Origin: an uncultured Flavobacteriales bacterium | Lineage (GTDB): Bacteria; Bacteroidota; Bacteroidia; Flavobacteriales_D; Crocinitomicaceae | Reading direction: 5' to 3' | Length of the DNA stretch: 64,000 nucleotides | Assembly (NCBI GenBank): GCA_937973685.1 | Contig: CALJKJ010000018.1 | Coordinates: forward strand, 239,446-303,445 | Part shown: positions 28,189 to 36,235 of the stretch, in pieces | How the letters are laid out: each line of letters begins with the position of its first letter | Position numbering within the stretch: the stretch's first letter is position 1 | Made by a program: the position numbers and the translations under genes | Notes under the pieces: generated by a model | Databases searched by the model: none | What the model saw: only the letters and a program-made list of their open reading frames with translations | Told to the model about the DNA's origin: nothing

Positions 28189-29259
28189 ATGGCACATTCA
28201 ATAAAATCAGGTGTTGCAGCTGGCGACGAAGTTCAAGCGATTTTTGCCTATGCGAAAGCTAACAAATTTGCACTTCCAGCAATAAACGTAACAAGTACAA
28301 GTACGGTTAATGCGGTAATGGAAACTGCTGCAAAGTTGCAATCCCCTGTGATTATTCAATTCTCCAACGGAGGTTGTCTTTTTTATGCTGGCAAAACCTT
28401 ATCAAATGAAGGTGAAAAAGCTGCTATTTTAGGAGGTATTTCTGGTGCAAAACATGTACATGCCTTAGCGGAAGCTTACGGTGTAACTGTTATTTTACAC
28501 ACCGATCACTGTGCTAAAAAATTGCTTCCTTGGATTGATGGATTATTAGATGCGGGTGAAGCACATTTTAAAGAAACGGGTAAACCTTTGTATTCTTCGC
28601 ACATGATCGATTTATCAGAAGAGCCATTGATTGAAAACTTGGAGATATGTAAGCAATACCTAGCGCGCATGAGCAAAATTGGTATGACGTTAGAAATCGA
28701 ATTAGGTATTACAGGTGGAGAAGAAGACGGAGTGGATAATTCACATGTTGATTCATCCAAATTATATACTCAGCCAGAAGAGGTTGCTTTTGCGTACGAA
28801 GAATTAATGAAGGTTAGTCCTCGTTTTACTATTGCAGCAGCTTTTGGTAATGTGCATGGTGTATACAAACCTGGAAACGTACAATTAACGCCTAAAATTT
28901 TATTGAATTCCCAAAAATACGTGCAAGAGAAATTCAAAACAGGAGAAAATCCAGTCGATTTCGTTTTCCACGGTGGATCTGGTTCAACCCTTGCTGAAAT
29001 TCGAGAAGCTATAGATTACGGAGTTATCAAAATGAACTTGGATACCGATTTGCAATTTGCATTCACTGAAGGAATTCGTGATTATGTAATCAAAAATGTT
29101 GACTATTTAAAAACACAAATTGGTAATCCAGAAGGAGAAGAATTACCAAATAAAAAATATTACGACCCACGTAAATATTTACGTGAAGGTGAAATTACAT
29201 TTGTAAAACGCTTGGAGCAATCGTTTCATGATTTAAACAATGTCGGAACATTAAAATAA
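28189..29259 (+). CDS. fbaA: Class II fructose-1,6-bisphosphate aldolase
   Basis: Zinc-dependent reversible cleavage of fructose-1,6-bisphosphate into dihydroxyacetone phosphate and glyceraldehyde-3-phosphate. The 356-aa length fits the class IIA (E. coli FbaA) group. Visible: PAINVTSTSTVNAV near the start, the zinc/catalytic motif LHTDHCAKK (Asp106, His107), GEEDGVDNS, AAFGNVHGVY with a second zinc His, and FHGGSGS for phosphate. Preceded by a -7 box at 28159; accD begins 6 bases after the stop. Confidence 0.94.
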   Translation: MAHSIKSGVAAGDEVQAIFAYAKANKFALPAINVTSTSTVNAVMETAAKLQSPVIIQFSNGGCLFYAGKTLSNEGEKAAILGGISGAKHVHALAEAYGVTVILHTDHCAKKLLPWIDGLLDAGEAHFKETGKPLYSSHMIDLSEEPLIENLEICKQYLARMSKIGMTLEIELGITGGEEDGVDNSHVDSSKLYTQPEEVAFAYEELMKVSPRFTIAAAFGNVHGVYKPGNVQLTPKILLNSQKYVQEKFKTGENPVDFVFHGGSGSTLAEIREAIDYGVIKMNLDTDLQFAFTEGIRDYVIKNVDYLKTQIGNPEGEELPNKKYYDPRKYLREGEITFVKRLEQSFHDLNNVGTLK

Positions 29260-29265
29260 GAGAAA

Positions 29266-30111
29266 ATGAGTTGGTTTAAAAGAAATAAAGAAGGAATCAC
29301 TACTTCTACAAAAGATAAAAAAGAAACACCTGAAGGTTTGTGGAACAAATGTTCGCGTTGTAAAACGCTTTTCACAGCAGATGATTTAGCGAAAAACGCG
29401 TATGTGTGTGATCGATGTTCGCACCACGAACGTATTGGCTCTGAAGAGTATTTCCAAATTTTATTCGACGATGGAAAATATACTGAAATCAATGCGAACG
29501 TTACTTCGGGTGACCCTTTAGAATTTACGGACACGAAGAAATATACTGATCGAATCAAAGCTTCACAAAAAGCTACGGGATTGACTGATGCAATCCGTAC
29601 TGTTTATGGCGACTTAGATGGTTTTCCTTTTGTTGTTGCTGCAATGGACTTTTCGTTTGTTGGTGGATCAATGGGTTCAGTAATGGGTGAAAAAATTGCA
29701 CGAGCAATTGATAAAGCAATTGAATTGAAAGCGCCGTTCATGATTATATCTAAATCGGGTGGTGCGCGTATGATGGAAGCTGGTTTCTCGCTGATGCAAA
29801 TGGCAAAAGTTTCTGGAAAACTGGGTCAATTAGCAGAACATCAATTACCATATATTTCGTTTTTAACTGACCCAACTACAGGAGGTGTCACAGCATCTTT
29901 TGCGATGTTGGGTGATTTGAACATTGCTGAACCAGAAGCTTTAATTGGTTTTGCAGGGCCACGTGTCGTGAAAGAAACGATTGGACGCGACTTGCCTGAT
30001 GGATTCCAAACATCTGAATTTGTCTTAGAACACGGTTTCTTGGATTATATTGTTAATAGAACTGAATTAAAACACCAATTAGGCATGTCTTTGAAGTTTT
30101 TCCGCAATTGA
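29266..30111 (+). CDS. accD: Acetyl-CoA carboxylase carboxyltransferase subunit beta
   Basis: Transfers CO2 from biotin to acetyl-CoA with AccA, giving malonyl-CoA for fatty acid synthesis. The 281-aa protein has the N-terminal four-Cys zinc ribbon (Cys29, Cys32, Cys48, Cys51) followed by a crotonase-type carboxyltransferase core with MDFSFVGGSMGSVMGEK, SGGARMMEA, DPTTGGVTASFA and GFAGPRVVKET. It is 6 bases downstream of fbaA and ends in a strong terminator; accA is not in the window. Confidence 0.95.
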   Translation: MSWFKRNKEGITTSTKDKKETPEGLWNKCSRCKTLFTADDLAKNAYVCDRCSHHERIGSEEYFQILFDDGKYTEINANVTSGDPLEFTDTKKYTDRIKASQKATGLTDAIRTVYGDLDGFPFVVAAMDFSFVGGSMGSVMGEKIARAIDKAIELKAPFMIISKSGGARMMEAGFSLMQMAKVSGKLGQLAEHQLPYISFLTDPTTGGVTASFAMLGDLNIAEPEALIGFAGPRVVKETIGRDLPDGFQTSEFVLEHGFLDYIVNRTELKHQLGMSLKFFRN

Positions 30112-30136
30112 TCAAATACTATTAGCTATTGAAATG

Positions 30137-30170
30137 AAAATCCGAATGCATACGTGTTCGGATTTTTTTT
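30137..30170 (+). terminator. Rho-independent terminator after accD
   Basis: 10-bp perfect stem AAAATCCGAA / TTCGGATTTT (30137-30146 with 30157-30166), 10-base loop, then TTTT. Confidence 0.9.
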
Positions 30171-30247
30171 ATTCATAGAAAAGTTATCAATATTCATTTT
30201 GTTGAAAGAACTAATCATTCTTGCTACTCTAAGCTTTCATTTAACCA

Positions 30248-30255
30248 TATCTTTG
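30248..30255 (+). promoter_or_regulatory. -7 box TATCTTTG for the secreted unknown at 30274
   Basis: Exact match 18 bases before the ATG; a TTG at 30221-30223 is 24 bases upstream, just outside the usual spacing. Confidence 0.5.
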
Positions 30256-30273
30256 TAAGACTTAAAATACAGC

Positions 30274-30954
30274 ATGCAACCAATAAAATTGATTTTAATT
30301 ACTTGTTTACTATTAGCTTTTTCAGCTGTTGGAAAAACAGACGAAGTCCTAACCATAGATTATTATGAAAATGGACTTACATTAAAGTCAATCACAACAA
30401 AACATGCAGTAAACAAAGAGGAAACATCGTTGAATTTCAAACGAAATGGAGAGTTGTTAACTGCAAACACAACTAATTTTAAAACGAGTAAACATTTAGG
30501 ATTAACCTTTTTTTTAGTAAAATCTCTTGAGGCAAATGCTCCTGATTTGAAGATCATTAATTTCACACTTAACAATAACCTTTTTGAACAGCTATACTTG
30601 CGTTTTCTAACAGTTAAAATAGCACAGGAAAACGATTTGTTGCAAAAAAACACAACCAACCTATCAACGAAAAACCCCAAAAACGTTCAAAACAAACAGG
30701 AACCAATTTCCGTTCCAGTAAAAAATCAATTATTAGCTCCCCAAGTTGTGAAACCCAAAGTTGCATCTGGATTAAAATTCTTGCCGAATGGGCGTAATAA
30801 ATTGTACACACAAGCAGGGGATATTTGGATGGATGGTGAATTTAAAAAAGGCCAATTGATGGATGGAAAAGTGTTTTTATACGATTCTGACGGAGTCCTT
30901 TTAAAGGTGCGTATCTATAAAAACGGTGCCTACGAACGCGATGGATTGTTATAA
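30274..30954 (+). CDS. Secreted protein of unknown function with MORN-like C-terminus
   Basis: I do not recognise the family. The 226-aa protein has a signal peptide (about 1-20, LLAFSAVG), a middle region of mixed strands, a low-complexity Asn/Lys/Thr/Pro linker (about 125-165), and a C-terminal piece (about 180-226) reading DIWMDGEFKKGQLMDGKVFLYD then IYKNGAYERDG, which resembles one and a half MORN-type repeats of the kind found in the protein at 52861. It is a single-gene unit with its own -7 box, between the accD terminator and rpsO. Confidence 0.6.
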   Translation: MQPIKLILITCLLLAFSAVGKTDEVLTIDYYENGLTLKSITTKHAVNKEETSLNFKRNGELLTANTTNFKTSKHLGLTFFLVKSLEANAPDLKIINFTLNNNLFEQLYLRFLTVKIAQENDLLQKNTTNLSTKNPKNVQNKQEPISVPVKNQLLAPQVVKPKVASGLKFLPNGRNKLYTQAGDIWMDGEFKKGQLMDGKVFLYDSDGVLLKVRIYKNGAYERDGLL

Positions 30955-30999
30955 TTCAGCGTTTCTTTCAATAATATTTTATTTATAACAAAGAATTAC

Positions 31000-31008
31000 T
31001 ATCTTTGC
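31000..31008 (+). promoter_or_regulatory. -7 box TATCTTTGC for rpsO
   Basis: TATCTTTGCACC is identical in core to the boxes before rpmH and tRNA-Lys, as expected for strongly expressed translation genes; the leader is about 50 bases. No clear -33 TTG. Confidence 0.6.
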
Positions 31009-31065
31009 ACCGTCTTTGTAAAAAGTTTACCCAGACTACATAATGATCATTCAAGCAATATTGGC

Positions 31066-31335
31066 ATGTATTTAGATTCAACAAAAAAGAAAGAAATCTT
31101 CGCTAAACACGGAGGTGCAGAAACAAACACAGGTTCAACAGAGGGACAAATTGCATTGTTCACATTTCGTATCGCTCACTTAACAGAGCATTTGAAAAAG
31201 AACCGTAAAGACTACGGAACACAACGTTCATTACAATTATTAGTTGGTAAACGTCGTAGTTTCTTAGATTATTTAAAGCGTAACGATATTGAGAAATACC
31301 GTGCTTTAATCAAAGAATTAGGTTTACGTCGTTAA
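31066..31335 (+). CDS. rpsO: 30S ribosomal protein S15
   Basis: The 89-aa length and sequence are standard: KHGGAETNTGSTEGQIALFT followed by HLKKNRKDYGTQR and the C-terminal RSFLDYLKRND. S15 binds 16S rRNA helices 20-22 early in 30S assembly. It is upstream of pnp, a very conserved pairing, but a strong terminator separates them here, so pnp may rely partly on read-through or its own promoter. No S15 autoregulatory pseudoknot could be identified by eye in the ~50-base leader. Confidence 0.97.
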   Translation: MYLDSTKKKEIFAKHGGAETNTGSTEGQIALFTFRIAHLTEHLKKNRKDYGTQRSLQLLVGKRRSFLDYLKRNDIEKYRALIKELGLRR

Positions 31336-31375
31336 TTCGTTGCGCGCAAGCGCACAAACGATACAATACATTATT

Positions 31376-31420
31376 AAAAAGGGGGGCTTGTCGGATTAAT
31401 CCGGTGTCCCCCTTTTTGTT
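31376..31420 (+). terminator. Rho-independent terminator between rpsO and pnp
   Basis: 10-bp stem AAAAAGGGGG / CCCCCTTTTT (31376-31385 with 31408-31417), with a smaller inner stem CGGA/TCCG. Confidence 0.9.
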
Positions 31421-31468
31421 TAAACCGATGACACAAGAGTGACATCAAAAATTTGAAATAATACAAAT

Positions 31469-33619
31469 ATGAAAATAGGTATCAAAAAGTCCATCGTTAC
31501 TGGAGGGAAAGAAATTTCCATCGAGACCGGAAAATTAGCGAAACAAGCTGATGGTTCAGTAGTGTTACAAATGGGCAACACGGTGTTGTTAGCGACTGTC
31601 GTAGCAGCACCAGAAGCAAAAGAAGGAGTTGACTTCCTTCCATTAACAGTTGATTATCGTGAAAAATACTCAGCTGCAGGTCGTTTTCCTGGAGGTTTCT
31701 TCCGTAGAGAAGCGCGTCCTTCTGAAAATGAAATTTTAGTCATGCGTCTTGTTGACCGTGCGTTGCGTCCACTTTTCCCAGATGATTATCATGCGGAAGT
31801 ACAGTTGATGATTCAATTGTTAGCATACGATGGTGTCAACAACCCAGATGCATTATGTGGTTTAGCAGCTTCAGCGGCTATCGCAGTTTCAAACATCCCG
31901 TTCAACGGACCAATGTCTGAAGTACGTATTGGTCGTGTAGATGGTCAATGGATTGTAAATCCGTCAATGGATGAAATCAAAGTAGCTGACATCGATATGA
32001 TGGTTGCAGGTACAATGAAAGACGTGAACATGATCGAAGGAGAATTCAAAGAAATTTCTGAATTGGAAATGGTTGAAGCAATCAAATTAGCACACGCTGC
32101 TATTATTGAGCAATGTCAATTCCAATTAGATTTAGCAGCTGAAATTCCTAGTGCAAATCCAAAACGAGTTTACTCACACGAAACACACAACGAAGATGTA
32201 AAAGCAAAAGTGTACGAATTAGCAATGGAAAAATGCAAAGACGTAGCACGAATGGGCTTAGCAAATAAAGCAAAACGTACCGAATTATTCGAAGCGATAA
32301 AATCAGAAGTGAAAGCTGCTTTCTCGGAAGAGGAATTAGCGGAAGTGAGCGGTTTTATCTCAACATACTTCTCAGAAGTAAAGAAAAAAGCGGTTCGTTG
32401 GGTCATGTTACACGAAGGACTTCGTTTGGATGGTCGTAAGTTTGATGAAATTCGTCCAATCTGGGCAGAAGTAGATTACTTACCAATCGTTCACGGTTCA
32501 GCTGTTTTCACACGTGGTGAAACACAATCATTGACAACACTTACGTTAGGTGGTAAAATGGACGAGCAGTTGATCGACGGAGTAACATTCCACGGAACTG
32601 AAAAATTCTTGTTACACTACAACTTCCCGCCATTCTCAACTGGTGAAGCAAAACCTTTAAGAGGAACTTCGCGTAGAGAAATTGGTCACGGAAATTTAGC
32701 GTTACGCGCATTGAAACCAGTTTTACCTGAGGATAATGCATATACCATTCGTTTGGTTTCTGATATCCTTGAATCAAATGGTTCGTCTTCAATGGCAACT
32801 GTTTGTGCTGGAACATTAGCATTAATGGACGGTGGTGTTCAAATCAAAGCACCAGTTTCTGGTATCGCAATGGGGCTTGTTGCTGATGACGGTAAATTTG
32901 CTGTCTTGTCTGATATCTTAGGAGACGAAGATCACTTAGGTGACATGGACTTCAAAGTTACAGGAACTTCAAAAGGTATTACAGCTTGTCAAATGGACAT
33001 CAAAGTAGATGGTTTACCATACGAAGTTTTGATCCAAGCATTGGAGCAAGCACGTGGTGGTCGTTTACACATTTTGAATAAAATCATTGAAACGATTGCA
33101 GTTCCAAATCCAGATTTCAAACCGCAAACTCCACGTATCGAAGCATTCAATGTGCCGAACGATATGATTGGCGCGATTATCGGACCTGGAGGTAAAATCA
33201 TTCAAGGAATCCAAAAAGATACCAATACAACGATTACTATCGAAGAATTGGAAACAGGTGAGGGTAGAGTTCAAATCATGTCAAACAATGCAGACGACAT
33301 GAACGCTGCTAACGCACGTATTCGAATGATTGCTTTCCCACCAACAGTTGATGAGGGAATGGAATACGAAGGAAAAGTGAAAGCTGTAAAAGATTTCGGT
33401 TGTTTCGTTGAGATTTTACCTGGTACAGATGGATTGATCCACATTTCAGAATTCTCTTGGGAGAAAGTTGCGAAAATGGAAGACGTTTGTAAAGAAGGTG
33501 ATGTATTGAAATTCAAAGTTGTTGGAAAAGATCCAAAAACGAAAAAATGGAAATTATCGCGCAAAGTGTTGTTACCTCGTCCAGAGAAACCAGCTGGTGA
33601 AGCAACAGCTCAGGCATAA
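31469..33619 (+). CDS. pnp: Polynucleotide phosphorylase
   Basis: Phosphorolytic 3'-5' exoribonuclease of mRNA decay. The 716-aa protein has two RNase PH domains (the first with FPGGFFRREARPSE, the second with FTRGETQSL, TSRREIGHG and MDFKVTGTSKG), then a KH domain (about 560-620, IIGPGGKIIQGIQ) and an S1 domain (about 630-705, YEGKVKAVKDFGCFVEI). The catalytic Asp region ILGDEDHLGDMDFKV is intact. It lies in the conserved rpsO-pnp order and ends in a bidirectional terminator. Confidence 0.96.
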   Translation: MKIGIKKSIVTGGKEISIETGKLAKQADGSVVLQMGNTVLLATVVAAPEAKEGVDFLPLTVDYREKYSAAGRFPGGFFRREARPSENEILVMRLVDRALRPLFPDDYHAEVQLMIQLLAYDGVNNPDALCGLAASAAIAVSNIPFNGPMSEVRIGRVDGQWIVNPSMDEIKVADIDMMVAGTMKDVNMIEGEFKEISELEMVEAIKLAHAAIIEQCQFQLDLAAEIPSANPKRVYSHETHNEDVKAKVYELAMEKCKDVARMGLANKAKRTELFEAIKSEVKAAFSEEELAEVSGFISTYFSEVKKKAVRWVMLHEGLRLDGRKFDEIRPIWAEVDYLPIVHGSAVFTRGETQSLTTLTLGGKMDEQLIDGVTFHGTEKFLLHYNFPPFSTGEAKPLRGTSRREIGHGNLALRALKPVLPEDNAYTIRLVSDILESNGSSSMATVCAGTLALMDGGVQIKAPVSGIAMGLVADDGKFAVLSDILGDEDHLGDMDFKVTGTSKGITACQMDIKVDGLPYEVLIQALEQARGGRLHILNKIIETIAVPNPDFKPQTPRIEAFNVPNDMIGAIIGPGGKIIQGIQKDTNTTITIEELETGEGRVQIMSNNADDMNAANARIRMIAFPPTVDEGMEYEGKVKAVKDFGCFVEILPGTDGLIHISEFSWEKVAKMEDVCKEGDVLKFKVVGKDPKTKKWKLSRKVLLPRPEKPAGEATAQA

Positions 33620-33634
33620 GAATAAGTTCTTTCA

Positions 33635-33670
33635 AAAAAAACGGGTTGTTCAATGAGCAACCCGTTTTTT
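33635..33670. terminator. Bidirectional terminator between pnp and the DUF1456 gene
   Basis: Stem AAAAAACGGGTTG / CAACCCGTTTTTT (33636-33648 with 33658-33670), 9-base loop. The flanking A and T runs let it serve both converging genes; the DUF1456 gene stops at 33673. Confidence 0.88.
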
Positions 33671-33672
33671 GT

Positions 33673-34128
33673 TTATCCATGTTTGATGTACAAGCCCCGA
33701 ATGAAATTCCGAAGAAATTGATCCTTGCACGGGCGATAATTGTTGTGGCGTGGGTCTCTGAAAAATGATCCCAATTCCGCCTTCCCAATGCGCATATCGG
33801 CTAATTTCATGATTTCTATGATATCGTCGTCTTTCAAACTCAATGCAATGCGCAATTTGCGGAAAATTTGATTGTTGTTTAATTTTTCTTCGTGAACTGG
33901 AATTTCATTGTCTTTTTTTCCTCTTAATTCAATGATAAATGCATTTAATAACGCAGCAAGCGGTTGGTCTGGCATTTCTTTGAATCCCTCGTACTGCTCT
34001 TGTTTCATCCATGCGAAAATGTCTAAGGGAGAAACCGGATATTCAACAGATTTGTACATGTTTCCGATTTTTTCTTCGTCCCATTTGAACGTCTTGCGCA
34101 ATTTGTAAAAGATGTAATTGTTTTCCAT
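33673..34128 (-). CDS. DUF1456 family protein (YehS-like)
   Basis: The 151-aa protein consists of two repeats of the ~68-residue DUF1456 unit: NNYIFYKLRKTFKWDEEKI near the start and NNQIFRKLRIALSLKDDDI at about residue 84, each followed by a helix ending in a Phe-rich turn (DIFAWMKQ; LGSFFRD). The family is widespread but has no proven function. No signal or membrane segment, so cytoplasmic. It is a single-gene unit convergent with pnp. Confidence 0.87.
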   Translation of the reverse strand: MENNYIFYKLRKTFKWDEEKIGNMYKSVEYPVSPLDIFAWMKQEQYEGFKEMPDQPLAALLNAFIIELRGKKDNEIPVHEEKLNNNQIFRKLRIALSLKDDDIIEIMKLADMRIGKAELGSFFRDPRHNNYRPCKDQFLRNFIRGLYIKHG

Positions 34129-34254
34129 GCCACTAAAATACTGCTTTTAATAGAATCTCTTGGCGCATTTGTTCGCTTTTCAATCGTTTCTTTGATAAGA
34201 GCACGTTGATTTATAGCATTTCCTATTATTTTTGTAGTACTATATTTTATACAA

Positions 34255-35382
34255 GTGAAGAAATTTTTTACAAGTAAATGGTTTAAAATACCATTTTTCA
34301 CCCTAACGTTTGCCTTTGCAGCCATTGGCTTTTTTTTAACAGTATCCTATTTGGCGATTAAGTTTCGTTGGACAGATGACAAAGGTTCCGTTGATGCAAA
34401 TAACCGCTACTTCCAAGAAATGTCTGGAAAATACAACCAAGGTTTCAAGGTCGATAGCGTACAAATGGTGAAACAACAATACCAAGCGCTTGATCGCTTA
34501 ATTGTGTTGAATGAATTTTATCCAAAAAATGCACAATTCATTTTAAATGTACTCAAAAAAGGAGCAAACGAAACAGAAGTACTCAAAATGATTGATGCAG
34601 TCGATATTCAATTAAAATCCGACGAAAAATACCAAGAAGCGATTGCGGAATTGAAAAGCAAGAAAAAAACGCCTCAAAAAGTCAGTGGATTGAGTGTCTT
34701 CGAATGGATGAATATCTCCGAATGGAAAGACTTTAAAATCGCTGTGGCAAAAGACGTCAAATTAATCGATTCAGTAGCGAAATTGACTGGTGTTGAATCG
34801 CGTTTGATCGTTTCTTGTTTGGTGGGCGAACAAATTCGCTTGTTCAATTCAAACCGTGAATCGTACAAAAAATGGATTGGACCGTTGAAAATCCTTTCTG
34901 TCGAATCCCAATTCTCTTTTGGTGTAACTGGTATCAAAGAACACACCGCAAAACAAATTGAGGGACATCTGAAAAATCCTGCGAGTGTGTATTACCTTGG
35001 TAAAAAATACGAACATTTATTGGATTTCAAAGGAGGTGATTCAACTGGTGTAGCTGGCGAACGCATCAACCGTCTGACCGATTACCACAATCACTTTTAT
35101 TCGTATATGTATGCCGCTATTTTCTTGAAACAAGTGAAAATGCAATGGCAACGTGCGGGTTTCCCTATCGATAACCGACCTGAGATTTTAGCAACCTTGT
35201 TCAATGTAGGTTACCCACAATCGCAACCAAAGAAAAATCCGCAAGTAGGTGGTTCAACGATTACGATTTACGAAAAGCCATATTCGTTTGGTGCAATTGC
35301 ATATCAATTCTATTATTCCGGCGAATTATTTGATATTTTCCCGTTCGAAAAAACGAAATTTGATTGGAGCGAAACGAAATGA
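34255..35382 (+). CDS. Membrane-anchored lysozyme-like (transglycosylase-type) protein
   Basis: The family is recognised only tentatively. I accept the GTG start at 34255: it precedes MKKFFTSKWF and a membrane helix (about 12-36), and the next Met is beyond residue 55. The 375-aa product then has a helical region (65-145) and a C-terminal domain with a Glu in LVGEQIRL (Glu192) followed about 30 residues later by SFGVTGIKEHTAKQI, the arrangement of lytic transglycosylase motifs I and II (S-x-G-x-x-x-I ... TA). That suggests a lysozyme-like fold such as DUF1402; activity is inference. Its stop overlaps the ATG of the next gene (ATGA), implying coupled translation. Confidence 0.6.
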   Translation: MKKFFTSKWFKIPFFTLTFAFAAIGFFLTVSYLAIKFRWTDDKGSVDANNRYFQEMSGKYNQGFKVDSVQMVKQQYQALDRLIVLNEFYPKNAQFILNVLKKGANETEVLKMIDAVDIQLKSDEKYQEAIAELKSKKKTPQKVSGLSVFEWMNISEWKDFKIAVAKDVKLIDSVAKLTGVESRLIVSCLVGEQIRLFNSNRESYKKWIGPLKILSVESQFSFGVTGIKEHTAKQIEGHLKNPASVYYLGKKYEHLLDFKGGDSTGVAGERINRLTDYHNHFYSYMYAAIFLKQVKMQWQRAGFPIDNRPEILATLFNVGYPQSQPKKNPQVGGSTITIYEKPYSFGAIAYQFYYSGELFDIFPFEKTKFDWSETK

Positions 35383-36233
35383 GTAAGTGCTACCAAATAG
35401 GAAGTTTGTTTGTCCTTGTTTGTTGCTTTACCACATACAGTTTTGGTCAGCAACAACGCGATTCCTCAAAAGTACTTGTTGAATGGGTAACGTTAGCGCC
35501 GGGTTTAAATTGGTGTGAAACAGCTGCGCCGTATGAATCAAAAGTTGGCGATTCACGATTAACAATCGTTAAAATAGATCCAAAAAAAGTCGATTTTGAA
35601 TTGTTTTCCGCCACAAATATCGATCGCAAACCGCGAACCGCTTTGGAATGGTCGGACAGTTTTGCGCTTCAAGTTGTTTTCAATGCGGGGATGTATGATT
35701 TATCAAAACCCTTGATCAGTAGGGGATATTTGAAAGCGCGGTCACATATCAATCAACCGGCGCTTCATCCGTCGTTCAATGCAATGTTAGCACTTCATCC
35801 CACAAATAATACCAGCGCACCGTTGGCAATTTTCGACTTGACGTGTACACCATTTACTCGTTTCAAACAGGATTACGAATCATACATACAAGGTTTGCGC
35901 ATGATTGATTGTGCCGGTCAACCAATATTTTGGAAAAAGAAACAGCAATCATGCAGTATGCTGGTCGCTGCACAAGATGATGCGGGTTCGTTTTACTTGT
36001 TGTTTAGTCGTTCTCCCTACACGCACAATGAGTTTATTCGTATGATGTTGAAATTACCTTTTCCAATCAACACTGCGATTTACTTGGAAGGTGGACCAGA
36101 AACGAGTTTGTTTGTCAACTTACACCACATGCAATTACACAACGTCGGTAGTTATGTTTCATCAACCTATGAAACCGATGCGAACTGTACGTTTTGGCCA
36201 CTTCCGAATGTTGTTGGTATTCGCATGAAATAA
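35379..36233 (+). CDS. Phosphodiester glycosidase (NAGPA/DUF2233) family protein, exported
   Basis: I start at the ATG at 35379 (284 aa), which overlaps the preceding TGA and gives a signal peptide ending TYSFGQ; the ATG at 35364 adds five residues. NAGM (in FNAGMYDL) and YLEGGPETSLF are hallmarks of the family whose best-known member removes GlcNAc from mannose-6-phosphate diesters; bacterial members cut sugar-phosphodiester bonds in surface polymers or wall-related glycans. A Cys pair may form a disulfide. Coupling to the lysozyme-like gene points to a joint role at the envelope, but no substrate can be named. Confidence 0.8.
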   Translation: MSKCYQIGSLFVLVCCFTTYSFGQQQRDSSKVLVEWVTLAPGLNWCETAAPYESKVGDSRLTIVKIDPKKVDFELFSATNIDRKPRTALEWSDSFALQVVFNAGMYDLSKPLISRGYLKARSHINQPALHPSFNAMLALHPTNNTSAPLAIFDLTCTPFTRFKQDYESYIQGLRMIDCAGQPIFWKKKQQSCSMLVAAQDDAGSFYLLFSRSPYTHNEFIRMMLKLPFPINTAIYLEGGPETSLFVNLHHMQLHNVGSYVSSTYETDANCTFWPLPNVVGIRMK

Positions 36234-36235
36234 CA

